Shown here: positions 5,360 through 5,863 of the stretch, piece after piece
Layout of the letters: every line of letters begins with the position of its first letter
Numbering within the stretch: position 1 is the first letter of the stretch
Notes under the pieces: generated by a model
The model's database searches: none
What the model was told of the DNA's origin: nothing
What the model saw: the letters and a program-made list of their open reading frames with translations, nothing else
Translations under genes and position numbers: made by a program
DNA from: Verrucomicrobiota bacterium
Lineage (GTDB): Bacteria; Verrucomicrobiota; Verrucomicrobiia; Opitutales; Seribacteraceae
Direction of reading: 5' to 3'
DNA: 5,863 nucleotides
NCBI GenBank assembly: GCA_030830145.1
Contig: JAURNO010000528.1
Span: forward strand, 1 to 5,863

Positions 5360-5863
5360 TCAGGAATCCGAAGAACCAGGCCAGGCGGCCCACCAGTTCT
5401 TGAACTGTTCCCATTGTTGATGAAGATGCGCTTTTTGGCTCGGGCTCAGGGCATCGCTTTCATTGAAGTGCGAATCATAGCCTTCATAGCCTTCGAGTGT
5501 CATCAGTTCCTTATAGTAAAGAACCAGATCCGGTCCCTCGTCGAAGGTCGAAAGGACTTTCATTGCATTGTTGAGTTCGGTCGCCAGACGGGTTGCTTCT
5601 TCATCCCCCGTTGCCGCCCGCCCGCACAATTCGACCAGACGCAAGACCTGAGCGGGGAGGGCATTGCCCACCCCCGTGATCGCACCTCCGGCTCCGCAGT
5701 TGAGAAAACCATGCAGAACCTGGGTGTCGACCCCGACCATCAAGGTGAGGTCCGGATCGCCGCTCGTAATGTGTTCGGCCGCATAGCTCAGGGAGTCCGA
5801 GCCCCCGAATTCCTTGAACCCAATCAGGTTCGAATGGTTCCTTCTTAAATCGAAGAACAGATC
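5360..5863 (-). CDS. DapA/N-acetylneuraminate lyase-family class I aldolase (C-terminal part)
   Basis: The frame is open from the right edge to TGA 5362-5360, giving the last 167 residues of a protein of about 300. The Schiff-base lysine is visible in NLIGFKEFGG (Lys codon at 5815-5813), which in this (beta/alpha)8 family forms an imine with the 2-oxo-acid substrate. The next strands follow the family pattern: LMVGVDTQVLHGFLNCGAGG then AITGVGNALP, where the family has 'GdD...l..Ga.G.Is...N..P'. The tail has DLVLYYKELM and NESDALSPSQ. Members include dihydrodipicolinate synthase, sugar-acid lyases/dehydratases and delta1-pyrroline-4-hydroxy-2-carboxylate deaminase of hydroxyproline catabolism. 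Beside a hydroxyproline dehydratase-like gene the deaminase role is attractive, but the substrate-binding N-terminal half is missing. It is upstream of, and co-oriented with, the enolase-superfamily gene. Confidence 0.88.
   Translation of the reverse strand, partial: DLFFDLRRNHSNLIGFKEFGGSDSLSYAAEHITSGDPDLTLMVGVDTQVLHGFLNCGAGGAITGVGNALPAQVLRLVELCGRAATGDEEATRLATELNNAMKVLSTFDEGPDLVLYYKELMTLEGYEGYDSHFNESDALSPSQKAHLHQQWEQFKNWWAAWPGSSDS

Noticed and set aside
5297..5848. A 183-codon plus-strand open frame over the aldolase gene
   Set aside because: The opposite strand encodes a clear DapA-family protein with its Schiff-base lysine; the plus-strand product resembles no family.

Overview
This 5.9 kb window looks like bacterial chromosome, most likely from the Planctomycetota-Verrucomicrobiota (PVC) side of the tree. 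That placement is an inference. It rests on a nucleoside:H+ symporter-family transporter, a CD225 plus DUF2752 membrane pair, a YwqK/MORN lipoprotein, and the near absence of Shine-Dalgarno sequences before every gene. No RNA gene, insertion sequence, CRISPR array or phage gene is visible. The left half is AT-richer than the right-hand minus-strand operon.

Left block (1-2545, all plus strand). The last 19 codons of an upstream gene end at 62 and are followed by a convincing intrinsic terminator (108-151). Then come a CD225/dispanin small membrane protein (169-465) and, 15 bp later, a DUF2752 membrane protein (481-903); the two look co-transcribed. After a 76-bp gap carrying a TTGACA/TGTCAA dyad come a lipoprotein built from 24-residue MORN/YwqK-like repeats (980-1990) and a secreted SnoaL/DUF4440-like protein (2024-2545). 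These four genes are cell-envelope or secreted proteins of unproven function.

Middle (2546-2926). This gap holds a broken or misread gene on the minus strand: a small zinc-ribbon protein (2599-2759) whose CxxC...CPHC motif is split between two frames by what looks like one missing base. A good sigma70-like promoter (2873-2901) for the next gene lies at the right edge.

Right block (2927-5863). A 12-TM transporter of the nucleoside:H+ symporter (NHS) MFS family runs on the plus strand. It converges, with only 3 bp between stop codons, on a minus-strand operon. That operon holds the C-terminal half of a DapA/N-acetylneuraminate lyase-family class I aldolase (5360 to window edge) and an enolase-superfamily dehydratase/epimerase resembling cis-3-hydroxy-L-proline dehydratase. 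The aldolase-enolase pair suggests catabolism of hydroxyproline or a related hydroxylated acid. The transporter could import a substrate, but its orientation means it is not in the same transcript.

No clearly new biological system was found. The most notable items are the frameshifted zinc-ribbon gene, the CD225-DUF2752 module, and the possible hydroxyproline catabolic pair.
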